Source: PGYU01 sp964637845 (GTDB taxonomy: Bacteria; Bacteroidota; Ignavibacteria; Kapaibacteriales; UBA2268). From it: a stretch of DNA of 64,000 bases. Shown here in pieces: positions 37,025 to 49,460 of this stretch. The translations under genes and the position numbers were made by a program. Below the pieces are notes generated by a model. That model worked only from the letters and a program-made list of their open reading frames with translations, searched no databases and was not told the DNA's origin. The DNA is taken from positions 1 to 64,000 of the forward strand of contig CAZWXI010000001.1 in assembly GCA_964637845.1 (NCBI GenBank), given 5' to 3'. How positions within the stretch are numbered: position 1 is the stretch's first letter; every line of letters starts with the position of its first letter.

Positions 37025-38491
37025 ATGAGTGATTTCAAAGAGTTAAAAGTAGTTGGCGAGAACGACACAATTTTTGACGAAACAGATAAATTAATTACAG
37101 AAACCGGACTATCTTTCCGGGATAGAGTATCTAATATAGATAAAAAAGGTAACCGAATTTGGATATATCCTAAAAAGCCCGAAGGGAAATTTCATTTTTG
37201 GAGAAGCATTGTTGCCGTATCGCTGTTGGCTTTTATGTTCATTATGCCGTTCATCAACGTTGAAGGCAGACCTTACATGCTTTTCAATATTTTCGAAAGA
37301 AAGTTCATTATCTTCGGTGTTGTATTCTGGCCCCAGGATTTTTACATATTTGCTCTTGCCTTTTTAGCGTTGATTGTCTTTATTATATTATTTACGGCAG
37401 TTTATGGTCGAATATGGTGCGGTTGGGCTTGTCCGCAAACAATATTCATGGAAATGGTATTCCGTAAAATCGAATACTGGATTGAAGGCGACTACAAACA
37501 GCAAATGGCACTTGCCAAGGCCCCTTGGAATGCCAATAAAATATTCAAACGTGTAGCAAAAAAGGGGATTTTCATAATATTGTCATTTGTCATCAGCAAT
37601 CTGTTTTTAGCTTATATTATCGGTATCGAAGAACTTAAAAAATATATGATTGACGGACCTTTTGAGCACTTTGCATCATTTACGTTTGTTGTTGTGTTTG
37701 CAGGACTATTCTATTTTATCTTTTCTTGGTTTAGAGAGCAAGCATGCACATATATTTGTCCATACGGAAGATTACAATCTGTTTTACTTGATAAGAATTC
37801 AATAGTCATTGGCTACGATATAAAACGCGGCGAACCGAGAGAAAAATTTAAGAAGAATCGAAACAAAGATTTAGGGGATTGTGTCGATTGTGGTGCTTGT
37901 GTCAGGGTTTGTCCGACCGGAATTGACATTCGCAACGGCACCCAACTCGAATGTATCAACTGCGCTGCATGTATTGACGCCTGCGATGACGTCATGGTCA
38001 AAATCAATAAACCAAAGAATTTGATACGTTATGCTTCGGAAGCTCAACTTAATGAAGGTAGTAACTTCAAGATTACAACCCGGATTTTGCTTTATTCATT
38101 AGTATTGTTATTGCTAACGGGAATTGTGAGCTATTTAATGTTTACAAGGAGTGATATCGAAGCTACAATACTCAAAGCAAAAGGCACAATTTATCAGCAT
38201 ACGGATAATGGCATCGCAAATGTTTATACCGCTACAATTATAAACAAAACCTTTAGACATATGGATTTTCGCTTCGAACTCTTTGATATACCCGGGAAAA
38301 TCAGTTTAATCGGAAAAGAATCTTTATTTGTGGCTCCCGAAAGTGTTACAGATGCTACATTTATACTTGAACTACCAACAGAATATGTCAAAGCTACGCG
38401 TAATGATATATACATCGGTATATATTCCGGTGATGAACTGATTCAAAAAGTAAAAACCGGCTTTACTGGACCTGTGCCGAAAATAAAATAG
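37025..38491 (+). CDS. ccoG: CcoG, iron-sulfur protein for cbb3 oxidase maturation
   Basis: 488 residues with five membrane helices and a ferredoxin-type domain. Cysteine motifs are CGWACPQ and CTYICPYGR in membrane loops, and CVDCGACVRVCPTGIDI plus CINCAACIDACD, giving two [4Fe-4S] sites. CcoG (RdxA/FixG) reduces Cu(II) to Cu(I) for oxidase metallation. The C-terminal Ig-like domain of the family is present, ending GPVPKIK. It lies in the cco operon 28 bases after ccoP. Confidence 0.93.
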   Translation: MSDFKELKVVGENDTIFDETDKLITETGLSFRDRVSNIDKKGNRIWIYPKKPEGKFHFWRSIVAVSLLAFMFIMPFINVEGRPYMLFNIFERKFIIFGVVFWPQDFYIFALAFLALIVFIILFTAVYGRIWCGWACPQTIFMEMVFRKIEYWIEGDYKQQMALAKAPWNANKIFKRVAKKGIFIILSFVISNLFLAYIIGIEELKKYMIDGPFEHFASFTFVVVFAGLFYFIFSWFREQACTYICPYGRLQSVLLDKNSIVIGYDIKRGEPREKFKKNRNKDLGDCVDCGACVRVCPTGIDIRNGTQLECINCAACIDACDDVMVKINKPKNLIRYASEAQLNEGSNFKITTRILLYSLVLLLLTGIVSYLMFTRSDIEATILKAKGTIYQHTDNGIANVYTATIINKTFRHMDFRFELFDIPGKISLIGKESLFVAPESVTDATFILELPTEYVKATRNDIYIGIYSGDELIQKVKTGFTGPVPKIK

Positions 38492-38507
38492 TATTAGGAG
38501 AATAAAA

Positions 38508-38954
38508 ATGAAAATTTTTCTAAACTGGGGATTAGGAGTTACTGTATTCTACATAACTTTCGTAGTTGCTTTGGTAACACTCGTTGTGGTTGTATCTCAA
38601 GATAAAGTTGACTTAGTAGTCGAAGATTATTATGCGCAAGACCAGATATACCAACAACAGATTGACAAAATTATCAGGACTAAAGCTCTTACCGAGCAAG
38701 TCAAAGTAGTGAATAGCGGAAATAGTATAGTTGTAAAATTTCCCCAATATCTCGAATCTGTAATAAGCGGAGATATTTTACTGTATAAACCCAACAATTC
38801 AAAATTGGACATAATATTGCCAATCGAAACCAATGAAAACAAGATTCAAATTATTAACTCAGAAAAATTAACAAAAGGATTTTGGAAAGTCAAAATTGAT
38901 TGGATGTGCAATGATTCAACTTACTACAACGAAGATTTTATTATTATAAATTGA
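38508..38954 (+). CDS. ccoH: CcoH/FixH family protein
   Basis: 148 residues, with one N-terminal helix and an outer domain. The start MKIFLNWGLGVTVFYITFVV and the segment VDLVVEDYYAQDQIYQQQID match FixH/CcoH (the D-Y-Y block). CcoH holds the assembly complex together and interacts with CcoNO. TTAGGAG lies upstream of the start. It ends two bases before the next gene's start region. Confidence 0.88.
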   Translation: MKIFLNWGLGVTVFYITFVVALVTLVVVVSQDKVDLVVEDYYAQDQIYQQQIDKIIRTKALTEQVKVVNSGNSIVVKFPQYLESVISGDILLYKPNNSKLDIILPIETNENKIQIINSEKLTKGFWKVKIDWMCNDSTYYNEDFIIIN

Positions 38955-38958
38955 TTTG

Positions 38959-39675
38959 ATGGATATTACAATAATAAGTGCAGGATTCATGCTTGGCATA
39001 CTCGGAAGTATGCACTGTATGGGTATGTGCGGACCAATTGCTTTGGCTATACCACATAAAGGAACTTCTAAACCTTCAATTTTGTCTGAGGGTATAGTCT
39101 ACAATTTTGGCCGAGTAATCACCTACAGTATTATGGGTTTGTTGCTTGGTCTTATCGGTTCTACTTTCAAACTTGCAGGTTTCCAGGAACGATTATCTTT
39201 GATTGTCGGTATAACAATTTTAGTTGGTGTTTTAGTTCCAAAAAAATATTATATAGTTTTGAACGACACTAAAAAAATTAATTTTATAGTATCTAAAATC
39301 AAAGTGAAGTTTCAAGCACTCTTAAAATCGAAAAGCCTTTTATCGCTTCTTTTCATTGGAATATTAAATGGCATGTTACCTTGCGGTCTTGTATATATTG
39401 CCTTAGCAGGTGCTTTTGCTACAGGCGAAATGGCTACATCAACATTTTACATGGCCGCTTTTGGATTTGGTACTTTACCCGTAATGGCTCTCATATTCAC
39501 TTCTAAAAATCTTGTCACGATAAATTTTAGACAAACAATAAATAGATTGATACCGTATGGTGTCGCACTTATCGCAATATTGATGATTTTGCGTGGTTTA
39601 GCTCTCGATATACCTTATATCAGTCCAGTTTTACCCGAGACGGTTTTGTCTGACGAGCCTTCATGCTGCCATTAA
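38959..39675 (+). CDS. DsbD_2/SafE-type membrane protein linked to cbb3 oxidase
   Basis: 238 residues from ATG 38959 (a TTG one codon earlier is unlikely). About six membrane helices. The motif GSMHCMGMCGPIALAIP is that of the DsbD_2/UreH-like group within the sulfite-exporter-like superfamily, commonly found beside cbb3 genes and thought to move copper or another metal. The second half repeats with GILNGMLPCGLVYIALAGAF. It ends the cco unit with CC H residues (DEPSCCH) that may bind metal. Substrate is inference. Confidence 0.85.
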   Translation: MDITIISAGFMLGILGSMHCMGMCGPIALAIPHKGTSKPSILSEGIVYNFGRVITYSIMGLLLGLIGSTFKLAGFQERLSLIVGITILVGVLVPKKYYIVLNDTKKINFIVSKIKVKFQALLKSKSLLSLLFIGILNGMLPCGLVYIALAGAFATGEMATSTFYMAAFGFGTLPVMALIFTSKNLVTINFRQTINRLIPYGVALIAILMILRGLALDIPYISPVLPETVLSDEPSCCH

Positions 39676-39765
39676 ATTTTCAAGATTGTGGAAAAGTTTT
39701 TTGTACTTTAAATTTTTTGTTAATATTTTAGCATATTCACATATTACAAATGATTTTTAATTATT

Positions 39766-39814
39766 CAAGACTAAAATTTGTAACTAAAACCAAATAAATT
39801 ACGATTTAGTCTTG
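39766..39814. promoter_or_regulatory. 10-bp inverted repeat between cco and act operons
   Basis: CAAGACTAAA (39766-39775) and its exact complement TTTAGTCTTG (39805-39814) flank 29 bases. The right arm is followed by T/A-rich sequence. It could terminate cco transcription or bind a regulator of the act operon. Ten exact base pairs in AT-rich DNA are suggestive but not proof. Confidence 0.4.
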
Positions 39815-39901
39815 TTTAAAATAATTTTATGTTTTATTTTGCACTTTGAAATTTGTAAAAAAGGAAAAAAGTAATTTTATTTGTTTTGAAAAGGAAATTT
39901 A

Positions 39902-39979
39902 ATGTTACCAAAATGTATAAAAGTTGTAAATTGCACAAGGATACGATTTCCAAATTTATTTAACAATTTCGGTAGGTAA
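39902..39979 (+). CDS. Possible 25-residue leader peptide upstream of actA
   Basis: ATG 39902 has AAGGA at 39891-39895 with good spacing, and the frame reads 25 codons (starting MLPKCIKVVNC, ending NNFGR) to a TAA at 39977-39979. That stop is only three bases before the GTG start of actA, in the same frame. actA has a rare start and a weaker ribosome site, so this short frame might couple or control its translation. It could also be chance. Confidence 0.35.
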   Translation: MLPKCIKVVNCTRIRFPNLFNNFGR

Positions 39980-39982
39980 GAC

Positions 39983-40555
39983 GTGAAAAAAACTTTACTT
40001 GATTATGCACTAAAAGTCAAATTACCACTCACAATATTTGTAATTCTAATGTCATTTGCAGTGACTTATTTTGTAGCAAAACCTGAAAGAGACGGAATTG
40101 GATATGCTCCCGAACAACCAATCAAATTTTCGCACAGACTACACGCGGGAGATATGGCAATTGATTGCCAATACTGCCATACAAGTGTCGAAAAATCAAG
40201 ACATGCCACAATTCCTTCGGCTGATGTTTGCATGAATTGCCACGCAATTGCCAAAACTGATAGTCCTGAAATTGTTAAACTAACTCAATACTACAAGGAA
40301 GGCAAACCCATACCTTGGAAACGAATTTACAGAGTGCCTGAATACGCCTATTTCAACCATGCCTCACATGTTACGAAAGGTATTGACTGCGCTAATTGCC
40401 ACGGAGATGTCCGCGAAATGGAAATCATCAGTCAGGTACACTCATTTACTATGGCGGCATGTTTGGACTGCCATCGTGAACCACACAAGAGAATGCCTCA
40501 AATGGCCGGATTTGTCAATCAAGGACCAACAAATTGTAACGCATGTCATCGCTAA
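39983..40555 (+). CDS. actA: ACIII subunit A, pentaheme cytochrome c
   Basis: 190 residues beginning at GTG 39983; an in-frame stop lies at 39977, so no longer start exists. One N-terminal helix (about 13-31) anchors the protein, with the rest in the periplasm. Five CxxCH sites lie at residues 62-66, 83-87, 136-140, 160-164 and 185-189, the exact heme count of ActA in alternative complex III. It receives electrons from ActB and passes them on to cytochrome c. First gene of the act operon. Confidence 0.95.
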   Translation: MKKTLLDYALKVKLPLTIFVILMSFAVTYFVAKPERDGIGYAPEQPIKFSHRLHAGDMAIDCQYCHTSVEKSRHATIPSADVCMNCHAIAKTDSPEIVKLTQYYKEGKPIPWKRIYRVPEYAYFNHASHVTKGIDCANCHGDVREMEIISQVHSFTMAACLDCHREPHKRMPQMAGFVNQGPTNCNACHR

Positions 40556-40585
40556 TAAATTGTAAAATTAAATAAATCGGGAATT

Positions 40586-40761
40586 ATGAGTAAATCGCGA
40601 AGAAAATTTTTTAACTCAATAGGTGCAACTGCTCTCGGAGCTATTGCACTTAATTTGTTACCCGTGAAATATTTTAAGAACGGCAAAACCGAACCTTCCG
40701 GCAAAATCAATGTCGAAATTCATCCTCTAGCCATTAATAGAAAAATGAAGGAGGATAGCTG

Positions 40762-40762
<1 letters not shown>
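40586..40762 (+). CDS. 58-residue twin-arginine signal miniprotein
   Basis: The frame starts MSKSRRKFFNSIGA, a consensus twin-arginine signal (S-R-R-K-F-F) followed by a hydrophobic stretch and LLPVKYF, then only about 28 more residues ending RKMKEDS. The stop overlaps the actB ATG (TGATG), and GGAGG within its last codons serves as the actB ribosome site. A small Tat-signal protein in a molybdopterin-oxidoreductase-like operon recalls the formate dehydrogenase region Tat targets, but sequence similarity is not evident. It might be a chaperone-like piece that guides export of ActB, or an assembly factor. Function is unknown. Confidence 0.6.
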
Positions 40763-43960
<3,198 letters not shown>

Positions 43961-43971
<11 letters not shown>

Positions 43972-45370
43972 AACTCTTCGAAAGTCGGTCATCGAGGGCA
44001 ACCCCACGATGAAGCAAATTGACGACACAATTATCAAACCTTTAAATGAAGTTCCCCATATAAGATTTTTTATGGCTATTGGGTTAACTCTCACAATGCT
44101 TTTAATTGGTGTGATATCCTTAGGAATGGCATTTTATCGCGGACTTGGACTTTGGGGTGTTAACAACCCTGTTGGTTGGGGGTTCGCAATCATAAACTTT
44201 GTCTTTTGGGTCGGTATTGGTCATGCCGGCACCCTCATATCTGCAATTTTATATTTATTCCGCCAAAAATGGCGTACAGGAATTGCAAGATTTGCCGAAG
44301 GAATGACAATATTTGCGGTCATGACAGCAGGATTATTCCCATTAATCCATGTTGGCAGACCATGGCTTGACGGCTATTTATTTCCATACCCCAATCAACA
44401 TAGTCTTTGGGTAAACTTTACCTCGCCTCTGCTATGGGACGTATTTGCCGTTTCAACATACTTTACAGTATCATTTGTCTTCTGGTATATGGGATTAGTC
44501 CCCGATTTTGCTACGATGAGAGATAAAATTAGAAATAGTACGATTGTTGATAAAGTCAAAAAAACTATATACTCAGTTCTTTCATTAGGTTGGAGATTTT
44601 CAAACCGCCACTGGTCACATTATGAGATGATGTATCTTGTACTTGCGGGTTTTGCAACTCCACTTGTGCTTTCGGTGCACACTATTGTATCATTCGACTT
44701 TGCCGTATCAATAATGCCGGGTTGGCATACAACTATTTTCCCGCCTTACTTCGTTGCAGGTGCTGTTTTTTCGGGATTTGCAATGGTGCAAAATGCTCTG
44801 ATTATCATCCGAAAAGTTTTCGACATGGAGCATATCATCACCTTAGATACTCTTGAAAAAATGAACAAAATTATTATTGTTACAGGATTGATGGTTGGAT
44901 ATGCTTACGGAATGGAGTTCTTCATTGCTTGGTATAGCGGTCACGAAGCCGAACTATTTGCATTCTTAAATAGAGCTTTTGGACCATATGCTTGGTCATA
45001 TTGGATTATGGTTAGTTGCAACGTTATAGCACCTCAATTCTTCTGGTTCAAGAAATTACGCAGAAATATTCTGTTTATGTTTATTATCGCAGTTCTTGTA
45101 AATGTCGGTATGTGGTTCGAAAGATTTGTTATTACAGTAACATCGTTGTCTCGCGATTACCTGCCTTCAAGTTGGGCATACTATGTACCTACAATTTATG
45201 ATATCGGACTTTTAATTGGTAGTTTCGGATTCTTTTTTACCTTATTATTACTGTTTACAAGGACTATGCCCGTAATTTCAATTGCCGAAGTTAAAAGTGT
45301 ATTGAGTGGTGCTCAACCAACTCATCACGCTTTAGGACACTATGAGGAGGATGGTAACAATGGAAAATAA
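43961..45370 (+). CDS. actC: ACIII subunit C, NrfD/PsrC-type quinol-binding membrane protein
   Basis: 469 residues with about ten membrane helices in the NrfD-like fold. It is the quinol-oxidising core of ACIII, with a likely proton channel. Typical segments are VGRPWLDGYLFPYPNQHSLW, FSNRHWSHYEMMYL and FVAGAVFSGFAMVQ. ActF is its paralogue in the same operon. Its stop overlaps the start of the ActDE fusion gene by 11 bases. Identification is firm by family and place. Confidence 0.95.
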
Positions 45371-46496
45371 AATTTTACATTCAGTTACAGCGATTTTTAA
45401 CACACCTGACGAAATAATAAAAGCATCGAAAGCAGTTGTCAAACAGGGATATAAAAAATTTGACGTACATACCCCTTATCCTATACACGGCTTGGATAAA
45501 GTAATGAAATTGCAACGTTCACCATTAGGTTATTTTGCTTTTGTCTTGGGTGTTACAGGTGCATGCCTAGCTCTATTACTAATGTGGTGGACAATGACAG
45601 TAGCTTATCCATTGAACATTGGCGGAAAACCTGATTTCCCGCTTCCGGCTTTCATACCTGTCACGTTTGAAGTTACAGTATTGCTTGCTTCTGTAGCGAC
45701 CGTTGTTTCGATGATAGTTATATTCTTCAAATTTCCAAATAACAGCCATCCCTTGCATGATACAGATTTCATGCGTAAAGTATCATCAGACAAGTATGGC
45801 ATTACTATTGAATCGGATGACCCTAAATTTGAGCTTAATTCTGCTAAACAGTTTCTCGCAAAAATTGGTGGCAGCGAAATTGAAGAAATATATTACGATA
45901 ACGATGAAGTAAATGCGAAACCAACTGTTCTTGAGCCGCGCTTTTTAACCGGATTGGCTGTAATATCAGTAATTGTTATGGCTACAACCTATTTTACCCT
46001 GAATAAACTTATGTTTATGGAACCATTCAATTGGATGATGGACCAACAAAAAGTTACTTCTATGAAAGAAACTACATTTTTTGCTGATGGTTTCTCAATG
46101 AGACCTCCAGTAGAAGGTACTGTTGCTCGCGGTTTTAAGCCATTCATGTATGCCGATAGTATTGAACTTGCCGAAAAGTTTATGATAAATCCTTTAGAAA
46201 TTAATACTAAGAACTTGGAAACCGGTAAAAGAAAATATAACACTTATTGTAGTCCATGTCATGACTACCACGGATCGGGACAAGCACGATTAAACGGACA
46301 ATATCCCAATCCACCGAGTTTACATACCGATAAAGTTCGCGAATGGAGCGATGGTAGAATTTATCATATTATTACAATGGGACAGAATACAATGCCATCT
46401 TATGACAAACAATTGACTGAATCCGAAAAATGGCAAATTATCTTATATGTCAGAGCATTGCAAAGAGCTTTGAATGCTCAGGAGGGCGATCTATAA
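45360..46496 (+). CDS. actDE: Fused ACIII subunits D and E
   Basis: 378 residues from ATG 45360, with GAGGAGG at 45344-45350. Residues 1-150 are ActD (DUF3341; ILHSVTAIFNTPDEI) with two helices at about 56-80 and 99-123. A third helix at 194-216 leads into an ActE-type cytochrome domain with one CxxCH at 297-301 (YCSPCHDYHG). In described ACIII systems ActD and ActE are separate proteins, and ActE is a lipoprotein; here it is anchored by the helix. The fusion keeps gene order A-B-C-D-E-F. It overlaps actF's start (TAATG). Confidence 0.93.
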   Translation: MENKILHSVTAIFNTPDEIIKASKAVVKQGYKKFDVHTPYPIHGLDKVMKLQRSPLGYFAFVLGVTGACLALLLMWWTMTVAYPLNIGGKPDFPLPAFIPVTFEVTVLLASVATVVSMIVIFFKFPNNSHPLHDTDFMRKVSSDKYGITIESDDPKFELNSAKQFLAKIGGSEIEEIYYDNDEVNAKPTVLEPRFLTGLAVISVIVMATTYFTLNKLMFMEPFNWMMDQQKVTSMKETTFFADGFSMRPPVEGTVARGFKPFMYADSIELAEKFMINPLEINTKNLETGKRKYNTYCSPCHDYHGSGQARLNGQYPNPPSLHTDKVREWSDGRIYHIITMGQNTMPSYDKQLTESEKWQIILYVRALQRALNAQEGDL

Positions 46497-47695
46497 TGGG
46501 AACCGACAATATAATTTTATACGAAAGAAAGTCACTACCTGCGAAATTACCACTAATTGGCTGGGCTGTACTATTAATTGGCGTAGTACTTACATTTTTG
46601 GCTTTCTCGGTTGATAACTTGCGTGCAAGTTACAATCTCATTATTGTATTAATGTGGGTATTTAGTATAGGATTTGGTGCATTGTTTTTAATAGCACTCG
46701 AACATCTTGTCGGAGCTGATTGGAGCGTACCTTTCAGGCGATTGACAGAAATAGTTGCCGCTGTGCTATTTGCAACACCACTCATCGCATTACCGTTACT
46801 ACTTAATATAGACGAAGTATTTGTTTGGCTGAACCCGATTTTACTCGAGTCAGATAAATATGTCAAAGGGAAAGTACCGTATTTGAATGAGTCTTTTTTT
46901 ATTATTCGGAACGCAGCGATATTTGCACTAATGTTTATATTCTACTTCTTGATAGCAGGACGTTCATTCAGGCAAGACAAAACACGAAATCCTGACAGCA
47001 AAAAGCTTTCAGCCAAACTATCTGCTATTTTCATGCCAATTTTTGCGGTTGTAATTACCGTAGCCGCAATGGATTGGTTAATGAGCTTGGAGCCAAAATG
47101 GTTTTCTACTATTTTTGGTGTATATTACTTCGCGGGTTCTGTTTTAGCTGCTTTATCTGTTTTAACTTTCGTATCAATTACTTTAGCAGAAAATGGCTAC
47201 CTAAGTAAATATCTAACCGAAGATCATTACTATAACTTTGGTGCATTAATGTTTGCTTTTACGAATTTTTGGGCATACATTGCCTTCAGCCAATTCATGC
47301 TCATTTGGTATGCGAACATACCCGATGAAACGCTTTGGTATCTTGACCGCGGAGTTGACGGTTGGATGACGATTTCACTGGGTTTAATTTTTATTAGATT
47401 TGGCATACCTTATTTGGCATTATTGACTCGTCCATCCAAGAGCAATCCGTTTAGATTGAAAATTATTGCCGTATGGGTTTTCATTGCTCATTATTATGAC
47501 CTATACTGGGTCGTAATGCCAGAATATACTAAGAAGACAGCAGTTCATGCCCCCGTTTATAGTTGGTTTGAGTTTTCAGTACCAATTTTAGTTATTGGAG
47601 TCTTATTAGTTGTGTTCTCGCTCGTTGCAAAGAATAAGAATTTAATGCCTGTCGGCGACCCAAAATTTAAAAAAGGTTTGGAATTTCATCTTTAA
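46496..47695 (+). CDS. actF: ACIII subunit F, NrfD-like membrane protein
   Basis: 399 residues from ATG 46496, whose A is the last base of the previous stop (TAATG). About ten helices, distantly similar to ActC. Segments FLAFSVDNLRASYNLI, AMDWLMSLEPKWFSTIFGVYYF and FWAYIAFSQFMLIWYANIPDE are typical of ActF. It is thought to help proton movement or stability rather than bind quinol. GAGG at 46482-46485 is the ribosome site. Confidence 0.95.
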   Translation: MGTDNIILYERKSLPAKLPLIGWAVLLIGVVLTFLAFSVDNLRASYNLIIVLMWVFSIGFGALFLIALEHLVGADWSVPFRRLTEIVAAVLFATPLIALPLLLNIDEVFVWLNPILLESDKYVKGKVPYLNESFFIIRNAAIFALMFIFYFLIAGRSFRQDKTRNPDSKKLSAKLSAIFMPIFAVVITVAAMDWLMSLEPKWFSTIFGVYYFAGSVLAALSVLTFVSITLAENGYLSKYLTEDHYYNFGALMFAFTNFWAYIAFSQFMLIWYANIPDETLWYLDRGVDGWMTISLGLIFIRFGIPYLALLTRPSKSNPFRLKIIAVWVFIAHYYDLYWVVMPEYTKKTAVHAPVYSWFEFSVPILVIGVLLVVFSLVAKNKNLMPVGDPKFKKGLEFHL

Positions 47696-47713
47696 AAATG
47701 AAGGAAACATTAA

Positions 47714-48706
47714 ATGGAAAATCAATTTAGACCCGAAGATGAGATAAACTACAAAAATCTACTCAAAGACCCTGTGAGACTTTTTGCGATTGTTTACCCT
47801 TATATCCTTATCTTATTTGTGGTAGCAGGAGTCTATTGGGCTGTCAATATGGATTATGCATACAAAAACACTCATCCGAAAGTTAAGCTTGCTCGCGATA
47901 CGGTAGCTCCCGAAATACCCGTTCAACACGGTTCAATCATGGAAGGTGTGGATGTTAAAGTCATCAGTATATCTACGCCCGAACTTGTCAAAAAAGGAGA
48001 AGAACTATATAAGGCTAACTGTGCTTCTTGCCATGGAAATGAAGGTAAAGGTGACGGAATTGCCGGAGCAGCATTAAATCCTAAACCGAGAAACTTTGGG
48101 GAGCTTGATGGATGGAAAAATGGTGCATCAATTTCCGGCATGTGGAAAACCTTAGAAGAGGGCATTGTTGGTGGCGGTATGGTGGCATACAATTATTTGC
48201 CTGTTGAAGACAGATTTGCTCTAATACATTTCATGCACTCATTAATGAGCGAGTTCCCGAAGGATAGCGACTCCGATCTTGAAATGTTAGACCAAACTTA
48301 TTCACTTTCAAAAGGAAAAGTTACACCTAATACTATATCAGTTTCTATGGCAATAAATAAATTATCCGCTGAGTATTCTACTCACTCTGAACGCATCATA
48401 AAACTTTCAGAGATGATTAAAGGTGCTGAGGATGAGAATTTACGTAACATTTTCATCAAGATTATTTCTAACTGTGATAAAGTTGCCGCCACTTTAGTTA
48501 ACGGTAAGAATTGGCATACAAATCCGGACACATTCATTAAGGAAATAGGAGCTACTATCAATAATAACGGATTCAAATTAACTGCACTACGCTTGACAAA
48601 AGACGAACTTATTACTGTGTATAATTTTTTTGTAAATGCCCATAATCTTATTAGTATAGAATCTCAAAATGAAAAGAATAGTTTTAATAGTCTTGTTTAT
48701 GACTAA
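47714..48706 (+). CDS. Membrane-anchored monoheme cytochrome c with C-terminal extension
   Basis: 330 residues. Helix about 22-44 anchors it, then a cytochrome c domain with CASCH at 103-107 and GKGDG next. The last 150 residues (from LDQTYSLSKGK) form a helical extension with no heme site and no known motif. Placed between ACIII and oxidase, it is the natural electron carrier from ActA/ActE to the CuA of subunit II. The 3' end overlaps the Sco gene by 38 bases in another frame. Family call firm; extension role unknown. Confidence 0.85.
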   Translation: MENQFRPEDEINYKNLLKDPVRLFAIVYPYILILFVVAGVYWAVNMDYAYKNTHPKVKLARDTVAPEIPVQHGSIMEGVDVKVISISTPELVKKGEELYKANCASCHGNEGKGDGIAGAALNPKPRNFGELDGWKNGASISGMWKTLEEGIVGGGMVAYNYLPVEDRFALIHFMHSLMSEFPKDSDSDLEMLDQTYSLSKGKVTPNTISVSMAINKLSAEYSTHSERIIKLSEMIKGAEDENLRNIFIKIISNCDKVAATLVNGKNWHTNPDTFIKEIGATINNNGFKLTALRLTKDELITVYNFFVNAHNLISIESQNEKNSFNSLVYD

Positions 48707-49460
48707 TCTTAGCCTTCTTGCAAAATTTGAAGACAGGCTCGAAGTAGGTATTGAGCACGAAAAGAAGCTCGGGACTTTCATCCCTATGGAACTTGAATTC
48801 GTTGACTCGGAAGGCTACAAAAAAACTCTCGGCGATTTGATTGACAAACCGACCGTACTGGCATTGGTTTATTATCATTGTCCCGGTATTTGCAGTCCGT
48901 TACTGAATAGCCTCGGCGAAGTGATTGACAAGGCATCGATTACTCCTGGGAAAGACTATAAAGTTTTGACAATAAGCTTTGACCCACGTGAAAACCACGA
49001 GATTGCCAAAAAATGGAAGACCAACTATTTATCTGCTATGAATCGACCCATATCTCAGAATGATTGGATTTTTATGACAGGTGATAGTGCCAATATCACG
49101 AAAATTACCGATGCCGTCGGTTTCCGTTATAAACCTGACGGCGAAAGTGACTTTGTTCACGCAGGTGCATTAATCATGATTTCACCCAATGGAAAAATTA
49201 CGAGATATTTGCTTGGTACCGAATACTCACCTTTTGATTTCAAACTCGCGATAACCGAGGCATCTAAAGGCATTTCAGTGCCACCAATTTCAAAAGTTTT
49301 AGCTTATTGTTTCAGCTATGACCCCGAAGGCAGAACATATGTCTTCAATTTTAACAAAGTTGCAGGTACTATTATTTTTCTTGGGGTTGGTATTTTCTTC
49401 GTAGTATTATTAATAAAAGGAAGATCAAAGAAAGTTAGCAAAGGAGAAGAAAATGTCTGA
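48669..49460 (+). CDS. Sco/SenC copper chaperone
   Basis: 263 residues with signal peptide, thioredoxin-like Sco domain and an unusual C-terminal helix (about 232-252) with a KGRSKK positive end. The copper site has CPGIC (canonical CxxxC) and the distal His in DFVHAGAL. Sco loads the CuA centre of subunit II. The start ATG 48669 lies within the preceding cytochrome gene, but gives a normal signal peptide. It overlaps coxA by eight bases. Confidence 0.92.
   Translation: MKRIVLIVLFMTNLSLLAKFEDRLEVGIEHEKKLGTFIPMELEFVDSEGYKKTLGDLIDKPTVLALVYYHCPGICSPLLNSLGEVIDKASITPGKDYKVLTISFDPRENHEIAKKWKTNYLSAMNRPISQNDWIFMTGDSANITKITDAVGFRYKPDGESDFVHAGALIMISPNGKITRYLLGTEYSPFDFKLAITEASKGISVPPISKVLAYCFSYDPEGRTYVFNFNKVAGTIIFLGVGIFFVVLLIKGRSKKVSKGEENV

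Larger units (their letters stand above)
39676..39982. other. 307-base intergenic region between cco and act operons
   Basis: Very AT-rich, with no convincing gene longer than 25 codons. It must hold the end of the cco transcript and the act promoter, or allow read-through. It contains the inverted repeat at 39766-39814 and the short leader reading frame at 39902-39979. No clear -35/-10 pair or rho-independent terminator with GC-rich stem and T-run stands out. Confidence 0.6.
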
